Origin: JABWBH01 sp964526695
Lineage (GTDB): Bacteria > Planctomycetota > Phycisphaerae > UBA1845
Reading direction: 5' to 3'
Assembly (NCBI GenBank): GCA_964526695.1
Contig: CAZGJA010000017.1
Span: 62,001-126,000, forward strand
DNA: 64,000 nucleotides
Shown here: positions 34,960-43,943 of the stretch, piece by piece
How positions within the stretch are numbered: the stretch's first letter is position 1
Layout of the letters: each line of letters starts with the position of its first letter
Made by a program: the position numbers and the translations under genes
The notes under the pieces: generated by a model
Seen by the model: only the letters and a program-made list of their open reading frames with translations
Databases searched by the model: none
What the model was told of the DNA's origin: nothing

Positions 34960-35090
34960 GACGCGGCACCGCCGTGCAAGAAGGTCGCCGTAGGCGCTGG
35001 CCATGCCTTCCAGCCGCCCGAACTTCTCCCCGATCACCAGCGACTTGCGGTGCAGCTTCTCGGCCTGGTTCATGTCGCCGCGCAGCCTAC
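34960..35090 (-). pseudogene. Remnant of a second TPR gene
   Basis: On the minus strand a stretch reads GDMNQAEKLHRKSLVIGEK followed by FGRLEGMASAYGDLL, the typical core of a different TPR family (HRKSL...GRLEGMAS...GN). It has no start and ends in a stop after about 35 codons. It sits just upstream of the intact TPR lipoprotein gene and is probably the decayed end of a neighbouring paralogue. The rest of 35091-35263 holds nothing I can support. Confidence 0.65.
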
Positions 35091-35263
35091 ACGAAAAGCG
35101 ATGAGTCAATCAACGGATATGACATACAGTCGTTCATTGTGTGCATGAGCGGGAGAACGTTCTCCGCGGCCGCGCGGAAACTGCATCGAAGGACGTAAGG
35201 TGCGACGGGACGCGGCAAGTTCATCCGCAAGCAGCGGCGTCCCCGCGCGCGTCCCGACGCACG

Positions 35264-35635
35264 CTACCCCGCTTTCCAGCGGGCAAGCTGCGGAATCGCA
35301 TCATCAAGCGGGACAATCCTGCCGATTCGCGTCTTGGGGTTTGGGTCAATCACGGCGTTGCGAAATCGTCCGCGAGCACGAATGAAGAAACTCCTAAGCG
35401 CTTCAGGATCGGCCAGAGGCAATAGATGCAGATCAAGATCCCGGTTGCAAAGTTCGCGGTATTCTTCGGCTAGATCGGAATCGGTGAATATCGCGATGTG
35501 TTGTTCGGTAGGCATGCAAGGAGCGATGAATCGGATGTTGTCATCGAGCAATACCCCACCGGTTACAGGGTCAATGGTAACGTTGGTAGCGAGAGCGAAT
35601 GATGGGAACGTCCACAGGAAGCCCGTCGTTTCCAT
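35264..35635 (-). CDS. Small hypothetical protein downstream of murA
   Basis: 123 residues from ATG 35635, with AGGTG about 6 nt upstream. No signal peptide or membrane helix. The sequence mixes beta-like segments (GGVLLDDNIRFIAP, HIAIFTDSDL) and an acidic middle, distantly reminiscent of SseB-type domains. It lies 26 nt after murA on the same strand, so it may be co-transcribed with it. Codon use is less GC-biased than in murA. Confidence 0.55.
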   Translation of the reverse strand: METTGFLWTFPSFALATNVTIDPVTGGVLLDDNIRFIAPCMPTEQHIAIFTDSDLAEEYRELCNRDLDLHLLPLADPEALRSFFIRARGRFRNAVIDPNPKTRIGRIVPLDDAIPQLARWKAG

Positions 35636-35661
35636 TTGTCACCTGAAACTTACCTTGGATT

Positions 35662-36930
35662 TCACGGCCCCTTCGAGCGCCGGATGTCCGCGCCGACGGC
35701 TTGCAGCTTCTCCTCGATCTTCTCATACCCGCGGTCGATGTGGTACACGCGCTGCACCTTCGTCGTGCCCTTGGCGATCAGACCCGCCAGCACCAGCGCG
35801 GCCGAGGCGCGGAGGTCGGACGCCATGACCGGCGCGCCCACCAGGCGCTTGACGCCCTCGATGATCACCGTCGGGCCTTCCTTGCGGATCAGCGCGCCCA
35901 TGCGATTCAGTTCCATGACGTGCAGGAAACGGTCGGGGTAGATCTTCTCCGTCAGGATGCTGTTCCCGTCCGCCAGCGCCAGCAGCACCATGATCTGCGC
36001 CTGCAAATCCGTCGGAAAGCCCGGATACGGCTGCGTGGTGATCTCCAGCGGCTCGAGGCGCCGCGCGGCCGCGACGTTGATCCCGTCCGGCGTGCGGCGG
36101 ACGTGGACGCCGATGCGCTTCAGCGCGTCCGTCACCGCGACGAGGTGGTCGATGCGCGCGCCGAGCAAGTCCAGCTCGCCGTTGGTCAGCGCCGCGGCCA
36201 CCATGAACGTGCCGGCCTCGATGCGATCGGGGATGACGTGGTACTCCACGCCGTGCAGCGACTCGACGCCCTCGATGGTCATGCGCGGCGTGCCGTGTCC
36301 GCTGATGCGCGCCCCGCAAGCGATCAGGAAGTTCGCCAGGTCCGCCACCTCCGGCTCGCACGCGGCGCACTCGATCGTCGTCGTGCCCTCGCTGAGCACC
36401 GCGGCCATGAGGATGTTCTCCGTCGCGGTGACGGAGGAGCCGAAGGGTCCGCCGAGAAAGATGTCGCCGCCGACGAGTTTCTTGGCTTTCAGCAGCACGT
36501 CGCCGTTGACGAGGTCATAGTCGGCGCCGAGCGCCTGGCAGCCGTGGATGTGCAGGTCGATGGGCCGCACGCCGATGGCGCAGCCGCCGGGCATGGACAC
36601 GCGGGCCATGCGCCGCTTGCCCAGCAGCGGACCCATCACGCAGACGCTGGCGCGCATCTGGCTGACCAGCTCGTACTCCGCGTGGCAGTTGCTCTCGTCC
36701 TCCACGCGAAGACGCAGGATGTTCGGCTCGACGCGCTTGACGCTCACGCCGAGCCGCCCGAGCAGGTCGGCCATGAGCCGCACGTCCTGCAGGTCGGGGA
36801 CGTTGTGCAGGATCGTCTCGCCTTCGAGCAGCAGGCTCGCGGCCATGATGGGCAAGGCCGCGTTCTTCGAGCCGCCGATCTGCACCTTCCCGCGAAGCCG
36901 ATTGCCGCCGGTAATGTCGAAGACGTCCAT
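35662..36930 (-). CDS. murA: UDP-N-acetylglucosamine 1-carboxyvinyltransferase
   Basis: 422 residues from ATG 36930 (GGGAA upstream). MurA transfers enolpyruvate from PEP to UDP-GlcNAc, the first committed step of peptidoglycan synthesis, in the cytoplasm. Visible: the N-terminal GGNRLRGKVQIGGSKNAALP with the substrate-binding Lys-Asn, and PGGCAIGVRPIDLH with the PEP-binding catalytic Cys that fosfomycin attacks; the rest matches the inside-out alpha/beta EPSP-synthase-like fold. It follows prmC on the same strand after a repeat-filled spacer. Its presence supports peptidoglycan in this planctomycete. Confidence 0.96.
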   Translation of the reverse strand: MDVFDITGGNRLRGKVQIGGSKNAALPIMAASLLLEGETILHNVPDLQDVRLMADLLGRLGVSVKRVEPNILRLRVEDESNCHAEYELVSQMRASVCVMGPLLGKRRMARVSMPGGCAIGVRPIDLHIHGCQALGADYDLVNGDVLLKAKKLVGGDIFLGGPFGSSVTATENILMAAVLSEGTTTIECAACEPEVADLANFLIACGARISGHGTPRMTIEGVESLHGVEYHVIPDRIEAGTFMVAAALTNGELDLLGARIDHLVAVTDALKRIGVHVRRTPDGINVAAARRLEPLEITTQPYPGFPTDLQAQIMVLLALADGNSILTEKIYPDRFLHVMELNRMGALIRKEGPTVIIEGVKRLVGAPVMASDLRASAALVLAGLIAKGTTKVQRVYHIDRGYEKIEEKLQAVGADIRRSKGP

Positions 36931-37092
36931 GTCGGGTTCCCAATGAAGAATGGCGAATGGCGAATGCTGAATGGCGAATGCCAAAGGCCGAATATCAAAT
37001 CTCAAATCTCAGATTTCAATCGTCAAATCTCAGATTTCAAACGTCAAATCTCAGATTTCAAATGTCAAATCCTGAATTCCGAAGATCGACTC
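36931..37092. repeat. 21-bp tandem repeats between prmC and murA
   Basis: Three tandem 21-bp units containing the palindrome AAATCTCAGATTT (37003-37065) and a partial fourth follow several GAATGGC/GAATGCC units (36955-36990). The region is AT-rich within a GC-rich operon. Related GAATGCC units occur at 25861-25882. Confidence 0.85.
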
Positions 37093-37998
37093 CTAAATAC
37101 GTCCGTTCACCGCGAATTGCAACATTCTTTCGTGCCCGCTGACTCTGTCTTTTTGCGTGGCGACGTGCGCGAATCCGCCGCCGGCGAGGATTCTCGTCAC
37201 CGCGTCGGCCTGGTCCACGCCGACCTCGACGAACACGCCGGCGTCCGGCTTGAGCACCGCGCGCGCCTGCTCCGCGATGCGACGGTAGAACGCCAGCCCG
37301 TCCGCTCCGTCGGTGAGCGCCACGTGCGGCTCGAACGCGCGGATGCACTCCGGCAGCGACGCCACGCCGGCCTCGGCGATGTACGGCGGGTTGGAGACGA
37401 GCACGTCGAACTTCTCCGGCGGAATCGCGGCGGCCGGCAGATTCAGCCAATCCGCTTCCACCAGGCTGAGCCGCGCCTCCACGCCGTGACGCTGCCCGTT
37501 GCTCCGCGCCACCTCCAGCGCCGCGGCCGAGACATCGACCCCGGTCCCCAGCGCCGCCGCGCTTCGCTTCAGCACGCTGACGAGAATGCAGCCGCTGCCC
37601 ACGCCGAGTTCCAGAATGCGCGGCGCGGACATTTCCCTCTGCTTGCAGTAATCCAGCACGCGCTCCACCAGCAGCTCCGTCTCAGGCCGGGGAATGAGCA
37701 CATCCGGCGTCACGCGAAATCGAAGCGAGAAGAACTCGCGCTCGCCGGTGAGGTAGGCGACCGGCTCCTGCGCCGCCGCGCGCTTGACGAGATCGCGGAA
37801 ACGCGCCCGTTCATCCTCGGAAGGGATGCGGTCGAACCGCGCGTACAGCTCGATCCGCCGGCAGTTCAGCACATGAGAGAGCAGCACCTCGGCCGCAAGG
37901 CGCGGATCGTCCACGCTCGACCGCTCGAAGTAATCGCGCGTCCACGTAAGCAGCCGCTGCACGGTCCACGGCGCATCGGATGTCGGCTGCGTCGCCAC
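37093..37998 (-). CDS. prmC: Peptide chain release factor N5-glutamine methyltransferase
   Basis: 301 residues from GTG 37998. The open frame further upstream runs into a dispersed repeat (38042-38125) and is not believed. PrmC methylates the GGQ glutamine of release factors RF1 and RF2 using SAM. Visible: an N-terminal helical recognition domain with PVAYLTGEREFFSLRFRV, the SAM-binding LELGVGSGC, and the catalytic NPPYI motif. It is followed on the same strand by murA about 160 bp on. Confidence 0.92.
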   Translation of the reverse strand: MATQPTSDAPWTVQRLLTWTRDYFERSSVDDPRLAAEVLLSHVLNCRRIELYARFDRIPSEDERARFRDLVKRAAAQEPVAYLTGEREFFSLRFRVTPDVLIPRPETELLVERVLDYCKQREMSAPRILELGVGSGCILVSVLKRSAAALGTGVDVSAAALEVARSNGQRHGVEARLSLVEADWLNLPAAAIPPEKFDVLVSNPPYIAEAGVASLPECIRAFEPHVALTDGADGLAFYRRIAEQARAVLKPDAGVFVEVGVDQADAVTRILAGGGFAHVATQKDRVSGHERMLQFAVNGRI

Positions 37999-38041
37999 GC
38001 GTCCGAGTATATTCCGCGCTCCGCGCGAGCGGAAGCCGCGA

Positions 38042-38210
38042 CACCCTCGCTTGCGCTTCGGGTTCGGAACCCCGATCGCCGGCAAGGGAGCAATCCCGAA
38101 CCCGTAGCGCAAGCGAGGGAGCTATTTCCGAACCCGCAGAGCCACCAAGGGTGACCGCAGACCCGAGCTACTCAGGTGTGGCGCCTTCGCTTGCGCTTCG
38201 CGGTCGGGTC
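38042..38210. repeat. Inverted pair of repeat family R2 upstream of prmC
   Basis: CCCTCGCTTGCGCTTCGGGT at about 38044 and an inverted copy at 38094-38121, with a third partial copy at 38185-38210. They fill the region upstream of prmC. Part of the inverted pair would be read as an N-terminal extension of PrmC if an earlier start were used. Confidence 0.85.
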
Positions 38211-38393
38211 CATGTCGTGGACACCGTTGGAAGCTGTGACGGGCGGATCGACCGGTTGGGCGGCGATTCGCGGACTGCTTCGCCGTGCGGGGTTACCGGT
38301 CCACGAAACCGCGCGACCGTCCGCGCACTTTTTGCCTCACGGCGACGCGCATCTTATACCTGATCTGGAAGCTGTCGTGTCCCCTATCGACGG
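38211..38393 (+). other. Possible small RNA region ahead of a strong terminator
   Basis: About 180 bp with no convincing protein gene lie upstream of the strong plus-strand terminator at 38394-38436, although no plus-strand gene precedes it. Several short inverted segments are present. It may encode a short untranslated RNA, but I recognise no known RNA class (not tmRNA, SRP, RNase P or a tRNA). Confidence 0.25.
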
Positions 38394-38436
38394 GTCCCGC
38401 GTTCTTCCCCCAAAGAGAACGCGGGACTTTTTTTTA
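38394..38436 (+). terminator. Strong intrinsic terminator
   Basis: Twelve perfect base pairs (GTCCCGCGTTCT 38394-38405 with AGAACGCGGGAC 38416-38427), a 10-nt loop and a run of 8 T. The T-run is on the plus strand only. The nearest minus-strand gene (38581-40023) would be read in the wrong direction to use it. Confidence 0.9.
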
Positions 38437-38481
38437 ATCGAGCCGGAGCGACCGCAAAGGGCTTGGCGCTGTTGCAAATCT

Positions 38482-38562
38482 GCACAGGTTGGAAAACCTG
38501 TGCCACACCACCCGGATTGAAAGCCTGTGCCACACCCCCCGGTTGGAAACCGGGGCTACACT
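38482..38562. repeat. Repeat family R3 downstream of the oxidoreductase gene
   Basis: Three successive palindromic units of the type CACAGGTTGGAAAACCTGTG (from 38483), then ATTGAAAGCCTGTGCCACA and CCGGTTGGAAACCGGGG. A similar composite lies at 47883-47945. Confidence 0.85.
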
Positions 38563-38580
38563 TAGCTTTGCATCGTCCTC

Positions 38581-40023
38581 CTACGCCCACGTCTTCCAGC
38601 CCTGGCGGTACTCCTTTGTCACGAAGGCGTTCGCTTCCGGCAGGTTGGTGAACTTCATCGCCGCCGCGTCCCACTCCAGCCGCCGCCCCATGCGCAGCGC
38701 GATGTTCCCCAGCAGAATGGTCTCCGTCATCGGTCCGGCATACGAGAAATTGGACTTGGGGAAATCGACCGGCCTTTCGCCGCGGCAGGCCATCAGCCAT
38801 TCCTCCATGTGCCCTGGCGAGCGCGGGAAGAGGCGCTTCGGTTTGCCGATTTCCTTCATCCGCTTCTCCGGGAACACGCGCGGGCTTTCGCCGTAGTCGC
38901 CGGACACCAGCAGCGAGGCCTTGGTCCCGATGAACAGGTTTCCCGTCTCGGGCAGCGAGCGGCCGAACTCCAGATCGGCGGGCAGCGTCGGCTTGAGTCC
39001 CCCGTCGTACCAGTACGACGCGATCGGCGGGCGACCGGCGCGCCCGCGAAACTCCCACTTGATCATCGCGCTCGTCGGAAAGGTCTCACCGTTGAATGGC
39101 GTCATCGCTGCCGGCTCCACGGCCGAGCAGGGCCCGGGGTTCAGCGCCCAGAACAACCCGTCCATCGTGTGACAGGCCATGTCGCCCAGCGCGCCGCATC
39201 CGAAGTCCCACCAGCCGCGCCACTTGAAGCGGTGATAGGTGTCGGCCTTGTACGGGCGCTTCGGCGCGGGACCGAGCCAGACGTCCCAGTTGAGGTTCGC
39301 CGGCACGGCGTCTTCGCCTTCAGGTCGCGGCACGCCCTGAGGCCACCAGCCGCCGGGGCGGTTCGTCCAGGTGTGCACGTCGGTGATGTGCCCGAGCCGC
39401 CCGCTCTGAATCCACTCCGCCACGATCCGCCAGCCTTCGCCCGCGTGCCCCTGATTGCCCATCTGGGTGGCGACCCTGTAGCGCGTCGGCGCGTCGCCGA
39501 GCTGGCGGGCCTCCCACGGCGTATGCGTCAGCGGCTTCTGCGTGTACACGTGCTTGCCGAGCTGCAGCGCGATCATCGTCGCGGGGAAGTGATGATGATC
39601 CGGCGTGCCGATCATCACCGCGTCGAAGTTCTTGTGCTCCTTGTCGAACATCTCCCGGTAATCCTGGTAGCCCTTGGCGCTGGAGTGCGCTTCCAGAGCC
39701 TTGGACCACTCGTTGGAATCCACATCGCAGAAGCAAGGACAGACGACGCCCAGCTCCTTGGTCTGCTCGACGTGCGCCCCGCCCATGCCGCCGGTGCCGA
39801 TGAACGCGACGCGGACCGGTTGCTTGCCCGGATCAAACACGGGAGCGTCTAGCGACTGCCCATCCGAAACCGCCTTCGGGCCGGTGGCGGCGCATCCGCC
39901 CAATCCCGCAACGGCCGCCGTCGTCCCCACCGCCGCGGCGGCCTTGAGGAATCCGCGGCGACTGGCGAAGTCCGGCGGAGTTACGGGACTGTCCGACATC
40001 TGCTTGCCGTCGTTTTCACGCAT
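38581..40023 (-). CDS. Tat-exported Gfo/Idh/MocA-family oxidoreductase
   Basis: 480 residues from ATG 40023 (GGAG upstream). The N-terminus has a twin-arginine signal SRRGFLKAAAAVG followed by a hydrophobic stretch and GGCAA, a likely Tat lipoprotein. The Rossmann nucleotide-binding motif GTGGMG is near residue 75. KPLTHTPWEAR matches the EKP-type motif of the family (TQKP here). Members act on sugars or other alcohols with NAD(P). Planctomycetes carry many such exported paralogues of unknown substrate. The gene diverges from the 40574 GGDEF gene. Confidence 0.88.
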   Translation of the reverse strand: MRENDGKQMSDSPVTPPDFASRRGFLKAAAAVGTTAAVAGLGGCAATGPKAVSDGQSLDAPVFDPGKQPVRVAFIGTGGMGGAHVEQTKELGVVCPCFCDVDSNEWSKALEAHSSAKGYQDYREMFDKEHKNFDAVMIGTPDHHHFPATMIALQLGKHVYTQKPLTHTPWEARQLGDAPTRYRVATQMGNQGHAGEGWRIVAEWIQSGRLGHITDVHTWTNRPGGWWPQGVPRPEGEDAVPANLNWDVWLGPAPKRPYKADTYHRFKWRGWWDFGCGALGDMACHTMDGLFWALNPGPCSAVEPAAMTPFNGETFPTSAMIKWEFRGRAGRPPIASYWYDGGLKPTLPADLEFGRSLPETGNLFIGTKASLLVSGDYGESPRVFPEKRMKEIGKPKRLFPRSPGHMEEWLMACRGERPVDFPKSNFSYAGPMTETILLGNIALRMGRRLEWDAAAMKFTNLPEANAFVTKEYRQGWKTWA

Positions 40024-40573
40024 GAGTGGATTCTCCTACCAACCACAGGCCAACTCAATCAGGCGGCACGGTGCGGCTTGCGACAACGGGCCGATAAGCC
40101 GAGCCGCTTCTAGCTTAGCAAGGCCGGGGAGGGTCTCCAAGCTGAAGCCGGGTTCACCTTGGCGGTGGAGGGTTTCGCGGGTGGCAGGGGTCCGCAGCAG
40201 CGGACCCGTATTCGGCGGGAATCGGCACGCTTCTCCCGAAGCATGGCCAGGCGAGTACGCCAGGCCATGCCACCCCTCAGGCCAGGCGACTACGCCAGGC
40301 CATGCCACCCTGCCGCCACGATGCACCGTGCAGACGATCTTCAACCATCGTTCAGCGACGAGGCAGCGTGCAATGCCCGACAACCAACAACCCCTACTTC
40401 CGTTCGCCCGATATTCCGAATCGTGGGGCCGAGAACCTTCGACGTCGCCCCGTGGGGCAATCACCCGAACCGATACTCAAGATGGCGTTCGATGCCTTGC
40501 GAGGGTCCCCCTTTCTCGACGCGAGGGTACGGAGATCGACCGGGTCAATGGATGGAGCGAGGAAGCCCCTGGC
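40024..40573. repeat. Divergent spacer with repeat family R11
   Basis: A hairpin GGGTCCGCAGCAGCGGACCC (40188-40207) is followed by two direct copies of a block (40244-40276 and 40280-40310) containing GGCCAGGCGAGTACGCCAGG. The same elements recur at 42381-42480, on the other side of the GGDEF gene. Confidence 0.8.
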
Positions 40574-42331
40574 GTGTCATTAAAATCGAAAATCACGCGC
40601 GTGCTGCTGCTGACGTTCCTGGTCGCGGCGGGGGGGCACTACGTCATCCAGCGCTTCGTGATGCTGCCGGGCTTTCTGCGCCTCGAAGAAGAGGAAGCTC
40701 GCGAGGATCTTCAGCGCTGCCGGTTCGCCATCGACCGCGAGCTGGCGCTGCTCGACGTGCTGTGTCAGGAGTGGGCGTCCCGGCCTGAGGATCCTCTGGC
40801 CGTGGGCGCAAGCGGTCAGCGCTTCATCGACACCGCCGTCTCGCCGCAGACTTTCCAGGCCGCGCGGCTCAACGCCGTGTTCTTCTTCAACCGGGAAGGG
40901 CAGGTGTTGCGCGGAGACGTGCGCGTGGATCATCTCCCCACTTCCGTGTTCCTGCCGGAGTTCAGCGCGCAGCGGTTCTCCCCGCGCCACCCGTTGCTTC
41001 AGCACCTGGCGCCGGGAAGTTCCATCAAGTGCCTCGTGACCACGGCCATGGGCCCGATGCAGGTGGCCTCCAGGCCGCTCGCGCCCGCGGCGGGATCCGT
41101 TGTTTCCCCAGGCACGCTCGTGCTGGGCCGATTCCTCGATCACCGCGCCATCCAGGCGCTCGCCGCGCAGACGCGCGTCAACCTGCGCCTCTGGGCGAGC
41201 GACGACCCCGGCATTGACGAGGAAGGGCGCGCGGCGCTCGACCGGTTCTCGGAAGGCCACGAGGCCATACTCATGCCGATGGACGACCTGACGCTCCGCG
41301 CGTACGCCAACTATGCCGGGCTGGACGGTTCGCCCGCCGTGCTGATGCGCATCGACATGCCGCGCACGTTGCTGAGCAGCGCCCGATCGGTGACTCGCTT
41401 CGCTTCGCTGACGCTGCTGACGGCGGGGATGCTGCACATGCTGATCCTCGGGGGGCTGCTCAATCGCGGCGTGGTGGCGCCGCTGATGAGACTCTGCCGC
41501 AGCGTCGCCTCCATCTCCGGCGGGGAGGATCTCTCGCGCCGGCTGCGGACGCGGCGGCGCGATGAGATCGGCCTGCTGGCGTTCGAGTTCGATCATCTGA
41601 TGGAGCGGCTGGAAGGCATCCACGACCGGCTGCATCACGCCGCGATGCATGATGAGCTGACGGGGCTGCCGAACCGCGCGTGGGTGGTGGAGCGCCTCAA
41701 GGTGTGCATGGAACGGACGCGGCGCGATCCGACGTTCACCTTCGGGCTGCTGTTCCTCGACGTGGACAGGTTCAAGAACGTCAACGACACGCTCGGGCAC
41801 GACGCCGGCGATGACCTGCTGCGCCAGATCGCCGAGCGCCTGCGTGAGTGCGTCCGCGCCACCGACGCCGTCGCACGCGCGCCGCAGGGGCCGGAGGACT
41901 TGCTCGCCTTCCCGCCGGAAATGCTCGTCGGTGCCGCATCGCCGTGGAGCCTTCGCGGGAACGAAACGCCTGATTCCGCTTTGAACCCACAAGGCCTGCA
42001 TGATCGCGATCAGCGGAGAGCCGGCTCCCATGACGACGGATCAACCTCCGTCGCGCGGCTCGGCGGCGATGAGTTCCTCATCGTACTGGAGGAACTCGGC
42101 AGCGAAGCGGATGCCCGGCAGGTCGCCCAGCGCGTGCGCGAGTCGCTGGCCCAACCCTTCACGCTGGGCACAACGACCGTGCGCACCGGCGCCAGCGTCG
42201 GACTGGTCATCAACACCCCCTACACCACGGCGGATGAAATGCTCCGCGCCGCCGATGCCGCCATGTACCGCGCCAAGTCCGCGGCCAAGCCCCACGCCCT
42301 CGGCGCCGCCGGCGCTGTGTCGAACGTGTGA
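40574..42331 (+). CDS. Membrane diguanylate cyclase with CHASE4-like sensor and split GGDEF
   Basis: 585 residues from GTG 40574 (GAGGAA 9 nt upstream). A membrane helix (VLLLTFLVAAGGHYVIQRF) is followed by an extracytoplasmic sensor of about 220 residues (CHASE4-like, FLRLEEEEAREDLQR), a second helix (SLTLLTAGMLHMLILGGLL), a HAMP segment and a GGDEF domain (HDELTGLPNRAWV, FLDVDRFKNVNDTLGHDAGD). The active GGDEF (497-501) is present, so it should make cyclic di-GMP. About 50 extra residues interrupt the domain between ATDAVAR and SVARLGGDEF. No EAL domain. Confidence 0.88.
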   Translation: MSLKSKITRVLLLTFLVAAGGHYVIQRFVMLPGFLRLEEEEAREDLQRCRFAIDRELALLDVLCQEWASRPEDPLAVGASGQRFIDTAVSPQTFQAARLNAVFFFNREGQVLRGDVRVDHLPTSVFLPEFSAQRFSPRHPLLQHLAPGSSIKCLVTTAMGPMQVASRPLAPAAGSVVSPGTLVLGRFLDHRAIQALAAQTRVNLRLWASDDPGIDEEGRAALDRFSEGHEAILMPMDDLTLRAYANYAGLDGSPAVLMRIDMPRTLLSSARSVTRFASLTLLTAGMLHMLILGGLLNRGVVAPLMRLCRSVASISGGEDLSRRLRTRRRDEIGLLAFEFDHLMERLEGIHDRLHHAAMHDELTGLPNRAWVVERLKVCMERTRRDPTFTFGLLFLDVDRFKNVNDTLGHDAGDDLLRQIAERLRECVRATDAVARAPQGPEDLLAFPPEMLVGAASPWSLRGNETPDSALNPQGLHDRDQRRAGSHDDGSTSVARLGGDEFLIVLEELGSEADARQVAQRVRESLAQPFTLGTTTVRTGASVGLVINTPYTTADEMLRAADAAMYRAKSAAKPHALGAAGAVSNV

Positions 42332-42713
42332 CCGCAGATCGACGTCAACGTGCGCCATCCGAGAGGATGCTGCGCCGATCAGGTGGCACGATCTGGCGTA
42401 CTCGCCAGGCTGTAGCGATGAAGGCGCCGCCAGCCTGTCGCGAGCACCACAGGTCCGCTGCTGCGGGCTCGTGCCACCCAAGCTCATCAATGCCACCCCA
42501 GGCCACCTCCGCCGCTCGCAGGCCGCCTCCGCGCTTAGAAGTTGTCTCCATGTGCAACCCCCTCTTGGGCAACCCCCTCCGCCTGCGAATTGAAACTTGC
42601 CTTGCTCCTTTCTATGCTGGAAATGTCAGCGGGAGAGGATGCGCCGGACGGCCCTTCCGCACTGAACGTCGGGTGTTTTCCGGTCGCGGCGCTAGCGATG
42701 AAGGGGACGCGTT
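42332..42713. repeat. Spacer with repeat family R11
   Basis: 42381-42480 carries TGGCACGATCTGGCGTACTC, CCAGGCTG and CAGGTCCGCTGCTGCGGGCT blocks like those at 40188-40310. Otherwise no gene or RNA is supported. Confidence 0.6.
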
Positions 42714-43943
42714 GTGAAGTTCGCCTCGGGGTTAATCAGTTCCGCGAATGCGGCCGCCTGTGCGGAGGGGCTGCTCGACCGGGTCACGCCGCAGGTGCGC
42801 TCGGCCGACGCGGACCTCGCCCTCCTCTTCAGCAGCGCCCATTTCGAGGATGAACTGACCTCCGCCGTCGAGACCGTCCACTCGGCCTACCCGTCCGCCA
42901 CGCTGATCGGCTGCACCGCCGAGAGCGTGATCGGCGGAGACAAGGAGCTTGAAGGGCGTCCGGCCATGTCGCTGATCGTGGGGTCCATGCCTGGCGCGGA
43001 GGTTCGGCCTTTTCGCCTCAACCGGCATCAACACGCCTCCGCGCGGAGCCGGGGCACGTGGGAAGCGCTGATCGGTGTCAGCCCGGAGAGCGAGCCGGTC
43101 TTCATCGCGCTGGCCGATCCGTTCAACTTCGACATCCTCGCGTTCGTCGAGGACCTCAATGACGCCTTTCCCGGATGCCCGCTGTTCGGCGGCGTGGCGA
43201 GCGCGGCGGAGAAGCCGGGGCAGAACATTCTCGTGCTCGACGGCGAGATCCACCGCGACGGGCTGGTCGGCGTGGCGCTGTGCGGAAACGTGGAGGTGGA
43301 GGGCGTGGTGTCGCAGGGCTGCCGACCCATCGGCAAGCCGTTCATCGTCACCAAGTCGCAGAACCGCTTTATCAAGGAGCTGGGCGGCAAGGTCGCGTGG
43401 GAGCAGCTTCAGACGGTCATCAACGAGCTGACAGAGGACGAGGAACGGCTGGCGCAGCAGGCGCTCTTCGTGGGTCGCGCGATCAACGAATACAAGTCCG
43501 ACTTCCGCCGCGGCGACTTTCTCATCCAGACGCTGCTGGGCGTGGAGAAGAACACCGGGGCGCTGGCCATCGCCGGCATCCCCAAGATCGGCTCGACCGT
43601 GCAGTTCCACGTGCGCGACGCCGCCGCCGCCGATGAAGACCTGCGCCAGCTTCTGGCCGCCCGAAGCCCCGGGCTGTCGCCGCCTGCGGCCGCGCTGCTG
43701 TTCAGTTGCAACGGTCGCGGCTCGCGCATGTGGCCCGACGTGCCGCATCACGACGCCGGCCAGTTGCACGAGCACATCGGAGAAACGCCCACCGCCGGCT
43801 TCTTCTGCGCCGGCGAGTTCGGCCCCATCGGCGGTCGCAACTTCGTGCATGGCTTCACCGCGAGCATCGCGCTGCTGCGACCGCGGGAGCGAAGCGCGAC
43901 GGGCGCCGGCGGCGACCTGGATCCGCATGATCCCACCCGTTAA
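42714..43943 (+). CDS. FIST-domain sensory protein
   Basis: 409 residues from GTG 42714 (AAGGGGA upstream). The sequence matches FIST_N and FIST_C domains: an N-terminal part with LIGCTAESVIGG and a C-terminal part with AALLFSCNGRGSRMW. FIST domains are thought to bind small ligands such as amino acids and often act upstream of signal transduction. No membrane helix or output domain. The end overlaps the next gene by 17 nt, so it is probably co-translated with it. Confidence 0.85.
   Translation: MKFASGLISSANAAACAEGLLDRVTPQVRSADADLALLFSSAHFEDELTSAVETVHSAYPSATLIGCTAESVIGGDKELEGRPAMSLIVGSMPGAEVRPFRLNRHQHASARSRGTWEALIGVSPESEPVFIALADPFNFDILAFVEDLNDAFPGCPLFGGVASAAEKPGQNILVLDGEIHRDGLVGVALCGNVEVEGVVSQGCRPIGKPFIVTKSQNRFIKELGGKVAWEQLQTVINELTEDEERLAQQALFVGRAINEYKSDFRRGDFLIQTLLGVEKNTGALAIAGIPKIGSTVQFHVRDAAAADEDLRQLLAARSPGLSPPAAALLFSCNGRGSRMWPDVPHHDAGQLHEHIGETPTAGFFCAGEFGPIGGRNFVHGFTASIALLRPRERSATGAGGDLDPHDPTR

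Noticed and set aside
37999..38112. N-terminal extension of PrmC
   Set aside because: It would be encoded by an inverted repeat copy (family R2), not by conserved protein sequence.
35701..38154. 817-codon plus-strand open frame across murA and prmC
   Set aside because: Antisense to two well-recognised genes and Arg/His/Gln-rich.
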